Shown in pieces: positions 56,097 to 64,000 of a stretch of 64,000 nucleotides of DNA. Every line of letters starts with the position of its first letter. Within the stretch, counting starts at the first letter, position 1. A model generated the notes under the pieces. The model saw nothing but the letters and a program-made list of their open reading frames with translations, did not search any database and was not told the DNA's origin. Origin of the DNA: Actinomycetaceae bacterium (GTDB taxonomy: Bacteria; Actinomycetota; Actinomycetes; Actinomycetales; Actinomycetaceae); the NCBI GenBank assembly GCA_030532245.1, contig JAUNLN010000002.1, positions 1 through 64,000 on the forward strand, given 5' to 3'. A program made the position numbers and the translations under genes.

Positions 56097-56908
56097 GTCA
56101 GAAAGGCAAGTTGCAAGAGTCGCATCGAACGGATGCGGCTCTTGCCGTATACACGAACCACCTGCACGTGGCGTACGAGACCAACGTGATCCTGCACGGC
56201 CTCGACATTGAAATCCCCACCGGACAGTGTGTTGCGATTACAGGATCAAACGGCTCGGGCAAGTCCACTTTCGTTAAATCCCTCATGGGCTCCGCGCCCG
56301 TAACCGATGGAGAAATCGAAATCTTCGGCAAAAACCCGAAGAGCAAGGGACTCTTCACGAGCGGGAAAGTCGACTGGGACCGCATCGGCTACGTGCCGCA
56401 GCGCCCCTCCGCACCATCCCCGGTATCTTCAACCGCGCGCGAAGTCGTCCGCTCAGGCCTCCTCGGCCCCAAACGCCCGTGGCACACCCCCGGCTCAAAG
56501 CAGCTAACCGAAGCGGCACTCACGCAGGTCGGCCTCCTCCACCGCGCAGACACTCCCGTGCAAGTACTCTCCGGAGGGCAACACCAGCGCATCCGCATCG
56601 CGCGCGCACTCGTACGCGACCCCGACCTGTTCATCGCCGATGAGCCCCTCGCCGGCATCGACAGGCACTCCCAAGAGAAGCTCGCAGACATCATCGGATC
56701 GCTCAAGGAACAGGGGAAGACCATCCTCCTCGTCCTGCACGAACTCGGCCCGATCGAACCGCACATCGACAGGGTCATCAACCTTGCCAGCGGACACGTA
56801 ACCTACGACGGCCCCGTGCAAGACACCGACGAGGTGCAGCCCGGCGGCTTCTCCCCCAAACTCGGGCACACCGATCCCCACCACCACTGTGGAGACCACA
56901 ATGACTAA
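56093..56908 (+). CDS. znuC: Zinc ABC transporter ATP-binding protein
   Basis: 271 residues. Walker A GSNGSGKST near 50-58, the Q-loop in GYVPQRPSA, the signature VLSGGQHQR and Walker B LFIADEPLAG are intact. The C-terminus ends in a His-rich string (HTDPHHHCGDHND) uncommon in ABC ATPases. GTG overlaps the znuA stop by 4 bases. Confidence 0.93.
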   Translation: MSQKGKLQESHRTDAALAVYTNHLHVAYETNVILHGLDIEIPTGQCVAITGSNGSGKSTFVKSLMGSAPVTDGEIEIFGKNPKSKGLFTSGKVDWDRIGYVPQRPSAPSPVSSTAREVVRSGLLGPKRPWHTPGSKQLTEAALTQVGLLHRADTPVQVLSGGQHQRIRIARALVRDPDLFIADEPLAGIDRHSQEKLADIIGSLKEQGKTILLVLHELGPIEPHIDRVINLASGHVTYDGPVQDTDEVQPGGFSPKLGHTDPHHHCGDHND

Positions 56909-57836
56909 CGCACTCGCCCTCGACTTCCTCTCAAGCGTTGCGGAGATGCTCTCCTCACCGCTCATGCAGCGATCCTTCATCGCCGCAATCCTCGTAGGCG
57001 TAACCGCACCCGTCGTCGGCACCTACCTCGTACACCGGCGCCTCGCCATGCTCGGCGACGGCATCGGCCACATCGCCCTCACCGGTGTCGCCCTCGGCTG
57101 GCTCGTCGGCAGCGGCATGAACCTCGTAGAACCCGAATCACTCGCCCTCCCCGGCGCCTTCGTGGTCTCCGTGCTCGGCGCAGTAATCCTCGAGCTCATC
57201 CGCATCGCGGGGAAAACCTCCTCCGACGTCGCCCTCGCCATCCTCTTCTACGGCGGCATCGCCGGCGGCGTGCTCCTCATGGGCATCGCGGGAGGCACCT
57301 CCTCCCAGCTGAACTCCTACCTCTTCGGCTCGATCGCCACCGTCACAAACTCTGACATCGTCGCGATCAGCGGCCTCAGCGTACTCGTACTAGTCGTAGG
57401 AATCGGCCTCGCCCCAGCCCTCTACTCCGTCGCCAACGACGAGGAATTCGCAAGGTCCACGGGCCTACCCGTAAACCTCCTCAACCTACTCATCGCACTC
57501 ATGGCCGCAACAACCGTCGCGGTCGCAATGCGAGTAGTTGGCGCACTCCTCGTTTCGGCCCTCATGATCGTGCCGGTCGCAACCTCACAAATCATGGTTC
57601 GCTCCTTCAAAGCAACCATGGGCCTCGCAATGGTACTCGGCATGCTCACAACCGTGACAGGACTTACCTTCACGTACTTCTACAACCTCTCACCGGGCGC
57701 CGCTATCGTTGTAATTGCGATCATCGTGTACGCACTCGCGTTCGCGTTCAACCCCGTCACCGAAAAACTACGGGGACGCCGAAAGATCGCGCCACAACCC
57801 CCAGCAGTCATGCACCCGGAAAAACAACAACAATAA
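56901..57836 (+). CDS. znuB: Zinc ABC transporter permease
   Basis: 311 residues with about eight to nine hydrophobic segments of the ABC-3 family. The amphipathic loop with GDGIGHIALTGVALG near residues 52-66 is the usual contact to the ATPase. ATG 56901 has GGAG seven bases upstream and overlaps the end of znuC by 8 bases. It imports zinc together with ZnuA and ZnuC. Confidence 0.93.
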   Translation: MTNALALDFLSSVAEMLSSPLMQRSFIAAILVGVTAPVVGTYLVHRRLAMLGDGIGHIALTGVALGWLVGSGMNLVEPESLALPGAFVVSVLGAVILELIRIAGKTSSDVALAILFYGGIAGGVLLMGIAGGTSSQLNSYLFGSIATVTNSDIVAISGLSVLVLVVGIGLAPALYSVANDEEFARSTGLPVNLLNLLIALMAATTVAVAMRVVGALLVSALMIVPVATSQIMVRSFKATMGLAMVLGMLTTVTGLTFTYFYNLSPGAAIVVIAIIVYALAFAFNPVTEKLRGRRKIAPQPPAVMHPEKQQQ

Positions 57837-57845
57837 GGTAGAGCA

Positions 57846-58247
57846 ATGGAAAAGAAACGCAACACTCGTCAGCGCCAAGCCGTAATTGCCGCGATGGGCG
57901 AGGCAAAAGAGTTTCGCTCCGCTCAAAAAATTCACGCGGACATGGTTGCAGCCGGCGAATCCATCGGCCTTGCAACCGTCTACCGCAACCTCAGAAGCCT
58001 AGCCGAAGAAGGAGCCATCGACATGCTCATGGCACCCGACGGCGAAGCACTCTACCGCGCCTGCGGGGTCGAATCACACCACCACCACATCGTGTGCCGC
58101 AACTGCCTTTCCACAATCGAAATCCTCGGATCCGAACTGGAAAGCACTCTGCATGCGCTCGTCGACAAACACCGTTACTCTGATGTAGAACATTCTCTAG
58201 AGATTTTCGGAATATGTCCGGAGTGTAAGGCGAAAGAAGGTAAGTGA
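57846..58247 (+). CDS. zur: Zinc uptake regulator, Fur family
   Basis: 133 residues: winged helix with IGLATVYRNLRSL (40-52), a HHHHIVCRNC metal region (His78-81, Cys84, Cys87) and a second CPEC pair (124-127) for the structural zinc. Placement in the znu operon makes Zur more likely than Fur. It would repress the operon at the palindrome over the znuA start. Confidence 0.9.
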   Translation: MEKKRNTRQRQAVIAAMGEAKEFRSAQKIHADMVAAGESIGLATVYRNLRSLAEEGAIDMLMAPDGEALYRACGVESHHHHIVCRNCLSTIEILGSELESTLHALVDKHRYSDVEHSLEIFGICPECKAKEGK

Positions 58248-58777
58248 TGCCAGGCGTTCCCGAGTGGATCGAAAACGGACCATTTTTTGGAGTAGCAGCC
58301 TTCCTTACCATCGTGGTTTTCCTGCGCTCCCAAGGCACCTACTGGCTCGGCCGGCTAGGCACCTGGGGATTCCTCGCCAAGTCCAAGAACTCGGGCAAAC
58401 GCTGGGTTATCAAACTGCGCAGGTGGCTTGACGGCGCCTCCGTACAAAAAGGCGTGGACGCCGTAGACCACTGGGGCCTCATCATCATTCCGCTATCGTT
58501 CCTAACGATCGGCTTCCAAACCGTCGTACACGCCGGCGCCGGCGTGCTCCGCCTGCGTTGGATCACCTACACGCTCGCAGCCATCCCCGGCTACATTGCG
58601 TGGGGAACGCTGTACGCCGCCGTATTCATCGGTCTTTTCAAAACCGGGCAGGCAGCGACCGCTGGAAAGACCTGGGCGCTCGTGCTCTCAACGACCCTCG
58701 TGGTACTTCTTGGCATCATGATCCTGCGCAAGCGCTCCGCAGCCGTACGTACCAGCACGGTCGAGGCACTCGACTAA
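58247..58777 (+). CDS. DedA-like membrane protein
   Basis: 176 residues with about four hydrophobic segments, ending in a basic tail. The central DHWGLIIIPLSFLTIGFQTV and RLRWITYTLAAIPGYIAWGTLYA segments recall DedA/SNARE-associated proteins, though it is shorter. The start shares bases with the zur stop (TGATG), so it belongs to the zinc operon. DedA proteins are lipid carriers or act in membrane homeostasis; a zinc link is only positional. Confidence 0.7.
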   Translation: MPGVPEWIENGPFFGVAAFLTIVVFLRSQGTYWLGRLGTWGFLAKSKNSGKRWVIKLRRWLDGASVQKGVDAVDHWGLIIIPLSFLTIGFQTVVHAGAGVLRLRWITYTLAAIPGYIAWGTLYAAVFIGLFKTGQAATAGKTWALVLSTTLVVLLGIMILRKRSAAVRTSTVEALD

Positions 58778-58791
58778 ACCGCGTGAAACTC

Positions 58792-58826
58792 TTTAGGCCT
58801 AGCCCCCGGGCTAGGCCTAAACTTTT
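58792..58826. terminator. Bidirectional terminator between dedA-like and uppS
   Basis: TTTAGGCCTAGCC (58792-58804) pairs with GGCTAGGCCTAAA (58809-58821), followed by CTTTT. Genes converge on it. Confidence 0.88.
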
Positions 58827-58914
58827 AGCTCCCACCACGTTTTCAGCCGCGGGACAGCCCTTCTAATGAGGCTTGCGTCTACCAGTTTTGCCGGCGAGCC
58901 CCCTCCAGGATGAT

Positions 58915-59682
58915 TTACTGTGGCGCAACCTTATCGATCGCGCCACCAAAGCGGCGTTCACGACCCGTGAAGCTCAAAATATCGTTCCACAGCTCCTCGC
59001 GCCCATACTCGGGCCACGGAACCGGGTTGAACGCAAACTCCGCGTAAGCGCACTGCCACAGCAGGAAGTTTGAGATACGCTGCTCCCCTCCCGTGCGGAT
59101 CAGCAAATCCACGTCCGGACTGTCTGGCGCATACAGGCGGCGACGCACCGTGTCTTCCGTGATCCCCTTCGGCTTCAACGACCCCTCAGCCACTTCGCCT
59201 GCAATCTGACGCATCGCGTCGGCAATCTCCGCGCGGCCACCGTAGTTCACCGCCATATTGAAATGCAGTTTCGAGTTCGATGCCGTGAGTTCTTGAGCGA
59301 CCTCCAACTCGTCGATCACCGACTTCCAAAGGCGCGGGCGCCTGCCCCACCAGTGGATACCGACGCCCCACTCGTTCAGCTCATCGCGCCTCCTGCGCAA
59401 AACATCGCGCGAGTAGCCCATCAGGAAGCTCACCTCCTTAGGTGAGCGCTTCCAGTTCTCCGTAGAAAAAGCGTAAACCGTTAAGTGCTTGACACCGATT
59501 TCGAGCGCGCCCGCAATCGTGTCCATGAGAGCGTACTCGCCAGCCCGGTGGCCCTCCGTACGCGGCAGGCCGCGCGAGTTAGCCCACCTTCCGTTGCCAT
59601 CCATGATGATCGCAACGTGGTTTGGCACTCCATCAATCTTTGGAGCCAGGTTCTTCCCGGCGCCAGGCGGTGGCGTAATCAT
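58915..59682 (-). CDS. uppS: Isoprenyl transferase (undecaprenyl/decaprenyl diphosphate synthase)
   Basis: 255 residues of the cis-prenyltransferase family. IIMDGNGRWA holds the catalytic Asp, and NYGGRAEI and DLLIRTGGEQR bind diphosphate. It makes the lipid carrier for peptidoglycan. Its ATG shares a base with the recO stop (TGATG). Confidence 0.95.
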   Translation of the reverse strand: MITPPPGAGKNLAPKIDGVPNHVAIIMDGNGRWANSRGLPRTEGHRAGEYALMDTIAGALEIGVKHLTVYAFSTENWKRSPKEVSFLMGYSRDVLRRRRDELNEWGVGIHWWGRRPRLWKSVIDELEVAQELTASNSKLHFNMAVNYGGRAEIADAMRQIAGEVAEGSLKPKGITEDTVRRRLYAPDSPDVDLLIRTGGEQRISNFLLWQCAYAEFAFNPVPWPEYGREELWNDILSFTGRERRFGGAIDKVAPQ

Positions 59683-60416
59683 CAGGCTCCTAAACTCGCG
59701 TTAATCAAACTGTACGACTTGATGCGGCGCTCCACGTGCCACTGCACCCACGCTGCGACGAGGCTCGACGCCTCACGCCTCGCAAACTCCTCCGACGCAT
59801 CCGCGCTTGCCCAATCCCCCGACAGGAGGTCTCCGAGCAGGCGCATCGCCTCCGGAGACGGCGCGTGCGATCCAGGAGGCCTGCACGCGTCGCAAACCGC
59901 CCCACCGATAGCCACGTTGAACCCCGTATTCGGGCCCGGCTTTCCGCAGGCCGCGCAATCCCAAAACGAAGGCGCCCAACCACCCATTGCGATTGCGCGT
60001 AGCATGAACGAATTCATCACCAGATCAGGGCTGTGACGCCGGTTCGCGAGGGCATGCAGGGCACCCAAAAGGAGCAGGTACAGGGTGCCGGGAGCCTCAT
60101 CCTCGCTCAGTCGCTCCGCGGTTTCGACCATCACGTTTGCACGCGTATAAAGCTCAAAGTCTGAGGCGATCTGCAACCCGTAGGGGCGAAGCGTTTCAAC
60201 CTGCGTCAAAACGTCAAGAGTGCGCCCCTTGTAAAACTGGGCGTCAATAACCGTGAACGGCTCGAGTCGGGCACCGAACTTTGAGGAGGTGCGCCGAACA
60301 CCCTTCGCAACAACCCGTTTCAGGCCGTTCCCATGCGTTAGTACCGTGATAATGCGGTCGGCTTCGCCCAGCTTTTGCGTGCGAAGCACAATCGCCTCAT
60401 CCCGGTAAGTCTTCAT
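59682..60416 (-). CDS. recO: DNA repair protein RecO
   Basis: 244 residues. N-terminal OB-fold (DEAIVLRTQKLGEADRI), a helical domain and a zinc module with DCAACGKPGP and AVCDACRP. It loads RecA on gapped DNA with RecF/RecR. Cotranscribed with era upstream and uppS downstream. Confidence 0.95.
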   Translation of the reverse strand: MKTYRDEAIVLRTQKLGEADRIITVLTHGNGLKRVVAKGVRRTSSKFGARLEPFTVIDAQFYKGRTLDVLTQVETLRPYGLQIASDFELYTRANVMVETAERLSEDEAPGTLYLLLLGALHALANRRHSPDLVMNSFMLRAIAMGGWAPSFWDCAACGKPGPNTGFNVAIGGAVCDACRPPGSHAPSPEAMRLLGDLLSGDWASADASEEFARREASSLVAAWVQWHVERRIKSYSLINASLGA

Positions 60417-60476
60417 ATCGGTATTGTCCCACAGCGACTACAGGATCTCTTTGCGACTCCTCGAGCGGGCTACGCC

Positions 60477-61526
60477 CTAGAATCCGAGGCGCCCCAGCAT
60501 CTTCGGATCCTTCTGCCAATCCTTCGCCGTGCGCACGTGCAGGTGCAGGTAAACGCGCCTGCCCAGGTAGGTCTCAACCTCGCGGCGAGCCCTCATACCA
60601 ACGGACTTCAGGCGAGAGCCGCCCCTACCGATGATGATCGCCTTTTGAGAGTCGCGCTCCACGAACAGGTTCACGTGAATGTCAAGCATCGCCGGATAGT
60701 TCTGGCCCGGCTTCTTCGGACGCTCAATGATCTCCTCAACCTGCACTGCGAGCGAGTGAGGGAGCTCCTCACGAACGCCTTCCAAAGCCGCCTCACGAAT
60801 CAACTCCGCGATCATCGTGTCGCGAGACTCGTCGGTAACCATATCGCGCGGATACAGCGGCGGCGAGAGCGGCATACGCTTTGCAACCAAGTCTTTCAGC
60901 ACGTCAAGCTGGCGGCCCTTAAGCGCAGAAACCGGGATAATCTCATCCCAATCCCCCAGCTTTCCAATATCTAGCAGGTGCTTCATAAGGCGCTCATCGG
61001 AAACCGCGTCCATCTTCGTAGCAACCGCAATAATCGGAGCCTTAGAGCCGCGAAGCTGGCGTGCGATGAAATCGTCACCCGGGCCAACCTTCTGGTCGGA
61101 AGGAAGACAGAACAAGATCGCGTCCACGCTGGCAAGCGACTCGCGCACCTCGTCGTTTAGACGCTGACCAAGAAGCGTTCGCGGACGGTGATACCCAGGA
61201 GTATCAACCAAAACGAGCTGGTAATCCTCACCCTGAACAACGCCGCGCACGGCGTGACGAGTGGTCTCCGGCCTCATCGACGTAATCGCGATCTTCTGGC
61301 CGACCAAGGCGTTCGTCAGGGTCGACTTGCCAACGTTCGGGCGGCCCACGATCGCCACGAAGCCCGCGCGGAAGTTCGGATCGTAATCCGCATCCACCAA
61401 GCCCTCAATCGGGCTTACCTCGGCCTCATCCTCGAACTCGTCGTCAACATCTTCGTCGAACTCGTCGTCAAAGTCGTCGAACGCGTTCGGGCCATCCATC
61501 AGTTCATCATCGGAGGGAAAGCGCAC
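60477..61526 (-). CDS. era: GTPase Era
   Basis: 349 residues. Preceding the GTPase is an acidic extension of about 48 residues, mostly Asp and Glu. G1 is GRPNVGKST, G3 DTPGYHRP and G4 TKMD (Thr for Asn, common in actinobacterial Era). A KH domain (GRGGSRLKSVGMRARRE) binds the 16S rRNA 3' end. GTG start two bases after corC; it matures 30S subunits, as YbeY does. Confidence 0.94.
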   Translation of the reverse strand: MRFPSDDELMDGPNAFDDFDDEFDEDVDDEFEDEAEVSPIEGLVDADYDPNFRAGFVAIVGRPNVGKSTLTNALVGQKIAITSMRPETTRHAVRGVVQGEDYQLVLVDTPGYHRPRTLLGQRLNDEVRESLASVDAILFCLPSDQKVGPGDDFIARQLRGSKAPIIAVATKMDAVSDERLMKHLLDIGKLGDWDEIIPVSALKGRQLDVLKDLVAKRMPLSPPLYPRDMVTDESRDTMIAELIREAALEGVREELPHSLAVQVEEIIERPKKPGQNYPAMLDIHVNLFVERDSQKAIIIGRGGSRLKSVGMRARREVETYLGRRVYLHLHVRTAKDWQKDPKMLGRLGF

Positions 61527-61527
61527 G

Positions 61528-62817
61528 TTAGCTTCCTTCTACTGGGTTTTCTTCTACTTTAGTGGCAACAATAGTGCCCACCTGGCGGCGCCTGCCAATT
61601 GCCTCTTCCGCGAGTAGCTCCAAGCCAAGCGCCTGTGCCTTCGCACCCGGAAGCGGAACTTTGCCAAGCGCCTTTTGGAGTAGACCGCCAACCGAGTCGA
61701 CGTCCTCATCCTCAATCTCGAGGCCGAGTAGCTCACCGAGCTCAATCACCGAGAAACGTGCCGGTACACGCCAAGTTCCAGGCGCAATTTCCGCCGGCTC
61801 CACCACATTGCGGTCGTGCTCGTCGTTAACCTCACCGACAATCTCCTCAATAAGATCCTCGATCGTAAGCAGGCCGGCAATGCCTCCCCACTCATCCACG
61901 ACAAGAACAATGTGGACGCGCTCTTGCTGCATGTGTCGCAACTCGTCGTCCGCAAGCCTCATCTCGGGCACGAAACGAGCATCGCGGCAAACGTCGCGCA
62001 CGGGCTTAACCAGGTTGTCAGAGCTTGCATTCACGCGAGACACCACGTCTTTGAAATACATGATGCCCACAATGTCGTCGGGAGTCTCGCCGATTACGGG
62101 AATACGCGAATAGCCGGAACGAACAAACAGGTTGATCGCCTTCTCCAGCGTCGCGTCCTCCCTGATCGTCACCATGTCGGTGCGCGGAACCATCACCTCA
62201 CGCACGTACGTGTGGCCAAGTTCGAACACCGAGCGGAGCATCTCACGATCCTCATCCTCAAACCCCTCGGTCTCACCAACCTGGTCGACAACCTCGCGCA
62301 TTTCCTCCGTCATCTCAGCTCGCGCCTCAGCCTCCGTTTGCGCAGGCGCAGGCAAAAACCTCCGCAGCAGTCGCACCGCGGGCGCGCCAAGCCTGCTGAA
62401 ACCTAGCGTGAACTCGAGAAGACCGACGAACAACAGGGCCGTTTTCTCTGGATTTCGGTACGCGACCTGCTGGGGCAAAACCGAAATAATCGTGTACGAC
62501 ACGATCCAGTTAACGAGTAGCGAAATGAGGAGAACAGCCCACCACGGCCACCCCGTAGCGGCGAACGCGATCGTGGTCGTAACCGCCACGCCGGTTTGCA
62601 TCGCGATGCGGCCAGCACGCGCCGAAAGCACCGTGCGACGCCTCTCCTCCACAAGTAGCGCCAAACGTTTCGCGTTCTTCTCGCCATCTTCGACAAGATC
62701 GTCCACAGCGGCTCGAGAAAGGCGCGCCACCGAAGACTCAGCGGCAACCAAAATCGCCGCAATAATCACGAAGACAACGGCAATAGGGATCAAAAACCCA
62801 AGGGGGATGCTACCCAT
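61528..62817 (-). CDS. CNNM/CBS-domain membrane protein (CorC/HlyC family)
   Basis: 429 residues. A DUF21/CNNM membrane domain (three to four helices in about residues 1-150), two CBS domains ([10 protein letters not shown] and [10 protein letters not shown]) and a C-terminal CorC_HlyC domain. Related to Mg2+/Co2+ efflux proteins. ATG 62817 is preferred because GGAG lies seven bases before it; a GTG six bases earlier is too close. Confidence 0.9.
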   Translation of the reverse strand: MGSIPLGFLIPIAVVFVIIAAILVAAESSVARLSRAAVDDLVEDGEKNAKRLALLVEERRRTVLSARAGRIAMQTGVAVTTTIAFAATGWPWWAVLLISLLVNWIVSYTIISVLPQQVAYRNPEKTALLFVGLLEFTLGFSRLGAPAVRLLRRFLPAPAQTEAEARAEMTEEMREVVDQVGETEGFEDEDREMLRSVFELGHTYVREVMVPRTDMVTIREDATLEKAINLFVRSGYSRIPVIGETPDDIVGIMYFKDVVSRVNASSDNLVKPVRDVCRDARFVPEMRLADDELRHMQQERVHIVLVVDEWGGIAGLLTIEDLIEEIVGEVNDEHDRNVVEPAEIAPGTWRVPARFSVIELGELLGLEIEDEDVDSVGGLLQKALGKVPLPGAKAQALGLELLAEEAIGRRRQVGTIVATKVEENPVEGS

Positions 62818-63283
62818 CCGCACGCTCCAGCGGATGATTCGCGAAGAACGTCAAAAGGAGCTGGCGCTGCAGCGTAAACATGACGCGCTTTTCCTCCTCC
62901 TCAGCGTGATCATAACCGAGCAGGTGGAGCATGCCGTGAACCGTTAGCAGGAGCATTTCCTCCACGGAAGAATGCCCCGCCTCAAGAGCCTGCTTGTGAG
63001 CAACCTGCGGGCAAATCACGATATCGCCAAGGATTCCCGGAGGCGTTACCTGACCGGGCTGACCGGGACGCAACTCATCCATAGGGAAGCTCATCACGTC
63101 GGTCGGGCCGGGTAGGTCAAGCCACTTAATGTGGAGCTCCTCCATCGGCTCAGGATCAATGAACAGGATCGACAGGTCGGCATCCGGCGACACGTGCATT
63201 TGCGCGAGCACATACTCCGCAATGTCACGGAACTCTTCGATACCGATCTCAACGTCCGTTTCGTTGATTACCTCTACGCTCAC
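62810..63283 (-). CDS. ybeY: Endoribonuclease YbeY
   Basis: 157 residues with the zinc motif [11 protein letters not shown] (H-x3-H-x5-H) near the C-terminus. Acts in 16S rRNA 3'-end maturation and ribosome quality control. It overlaps phoH by 4 bases and corC slightly. Confidence 0.95.
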   Translation of the reverse strand: MSVEVINETDVEIGIEEFRDIAEYVLAQMHVSPDADLSILFIDPEPMEELHIKWLDLPGPTDVMSFPMDELRPGQPGQVTPPGILGDIVICPQVAHKQALEAGHSSVEEMLLLTVHGMLHLLGYDHAEEEEKRVMFTLQRQLLLTFFANHPLERADG

Positions 63284-64000
63284 CTGCGCCTCCTAAGACT
63301 TTGCGACTCGTCAAACCGCTGATATGCATCAATAATCTCACCAACTATGCGGTGACGAACCACATCGGCTGAGGTTAGCTGGCAAAAACCTATACCCTCG
63401 ATCCCCTGCAAAATGGCGTGCGCGCTTGCAAGACCCGAAGTCGTGTTGCGCGGCAAATCAACCTGCGTTGCATCGCCCGTTACAACAACTTTCGAGCGGA
63501 AACCAAGGCGCGTCAAAAACATCTTCATCTGCGACTGCGTCGAGTTTTGCGCCTCATCCAAAATGATGAACGCGTCGTTAAGCGTGCGGCCACGCATGTA
63601 CGCAAGTGGCGCAACCTCAATCGTTCCGGCGGCGAGGAGGCGCGGCAGAGCCTCCTGGTCGACCATCTCGTTCAGCGCATCGTAAAGCGGCCGCAGATAC
63701 GGGTCAATCTTCTCAGTAAGCGTGCCGGGCAGGAAACCGAGCGACTCCCCCGCCTCAACGGCCGGACGCGTGAGAATAATCCGACGCACCTCGCCCGTAA
63801 GCAACGCATTCACAGCCATCGCCATCGCCAAATACGTCTTACCCGTGCCCGCCGGACCAATACCGAACACAACCGTGTTGTTAGCAATCATGTCGACGTA
63901 ACGCTGCTGGCCCGGAGTCTTAGCTCGAATAGCGCGGCCGCGCACCGTCAAAATGTTCTCCGAATTTGCAGTCGCCGTACCCGAACCCGCGAGCAAACCG
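63280..64000 (-). CDS. phoH: PhoH-like ATPase (N-terminus beyond the window)
   Basis: At least 238 residues, open to the right edge; family members are usually longer by about 90-100 residues, so the N-terminus is missing. Walker A GPAGTGKT and Walker [12 protein letters not shown] are intact, followed by [10 protein letters not shown]. PhoH is encoded next to ybeY in many bacteria and is linked to RNA metabolism. Confidence 0.93.
   Translation of the reverse strand, partial: GLLAGSGTATANSENILTVRGRAIRAKTPGQQRYVDMIANNTVVFGIGPAGTGKTYLAMAMAVNALLTGEVRRIILTRPAVEAGESLGFLPGTLTEKIDPYLRPLYDALNEMVDQEALPRLLAAGTIEVAPLAYMRGRTLNDAFIILDEAQNSTQSQMKMFLTRLGFRSKVVVTGDATQVDLPRNTTSGLASAHAILQGIEGIGFCQLTSADVVRHRIVGEIIDAYQRFDESQSLRRRR

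Overview
The window is a stretch of chromosome from a moderately high-GC actinobacterium. I judge it to be an Actinomycetaceae-type organism (Trueperella, Arcanobacterium or Actinomyces relatives). This rests on the CGAAC-N4-GTTCG form of the LexA boxes, a ClgR-type regulator with DUF3046, the rimP/DUF4439-like lipoprotein pair, an SOS-controlled LysM gene divergent from lexA, and paired YbjN-domain genes. GC content and taxonomy were not computed. Almost everything is dense housekeeping DNA. No insertion sequence, prophage, CRISPR array or rRNA operon was seen, and no gene-free stretch exceeds about 300 bases.

Layout. 1-7.2 kb: end of a probable fructose-bisphosphate aldolase, a PAC2 protein, a HelD/HelR RNA polymerase-rescue helicase, serA and a long-chain acyl-CoA synthetase with a coiled-coil tail. 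7.2-10.2 kb: nrdR, a divergent SOS unit (LysM division suppressor and lexA, three LexA boxes between them) and ldh. 10.4-18.1 kb: hflX-dinG, an RsmC-type methyltransferase, miaA, two YbjN genes and miaB. 18.2-24.7 kb: a type-B carboxylesterase, recA-recX-cinA, a lipid kinase, DUF3046, clgR and pgsA. 24.7-36.6 kb (minus strand): dapB, a GNAT gene, dapA, RNase J, a degenerate PfkB protein and ftsK, then an M16 protease, pnp and rpsO. 36.8-44.4 kb (minus strand): rimP-nusA-ylxR-infB-rbfA-truB, a tiny His/Gly/Cys-rich protein, and ribF. 44.4-54.9 kb: a lipoprotein, two tRNAs, dnaG, dgt, a GH13-like protein lacking catalytic residues, aroD, dus and glyS. 55.0-58.8 kb (plus strand): znuA-znuC-znuB-zur-dedA. 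58.9-64 kb (minus strand): phoH-ybeY-corC-era-recO-uppS.

How the parts connect. LexA boxes lie before recA and between lexA and the LysM gene, giving a compact SOS regulon of repair plus division arrest. The translation cluster rimP-nusA-infB-rbfA-truB is the classical one, with an unclassified metal-binding-type peptide added at the end. The zinc operon appears self-regulated: a Zur-like palindrome overlaps both the -10 and the start codon of znuA, and zur is its fourth gene. PNPase, RNase J and YbeY cover RNA decay and maturation.

The least explained items are the 88-residue His/Gly/Cys peptide, the PfkB-fold protein whose catalytic Asp is Ser, the pseudo-amylase beside dgt, the structured pnp leader and the Zur-controlled apparently leaderless znuA promoter. 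I did not find a convincing multi-gene system that is wholly new.
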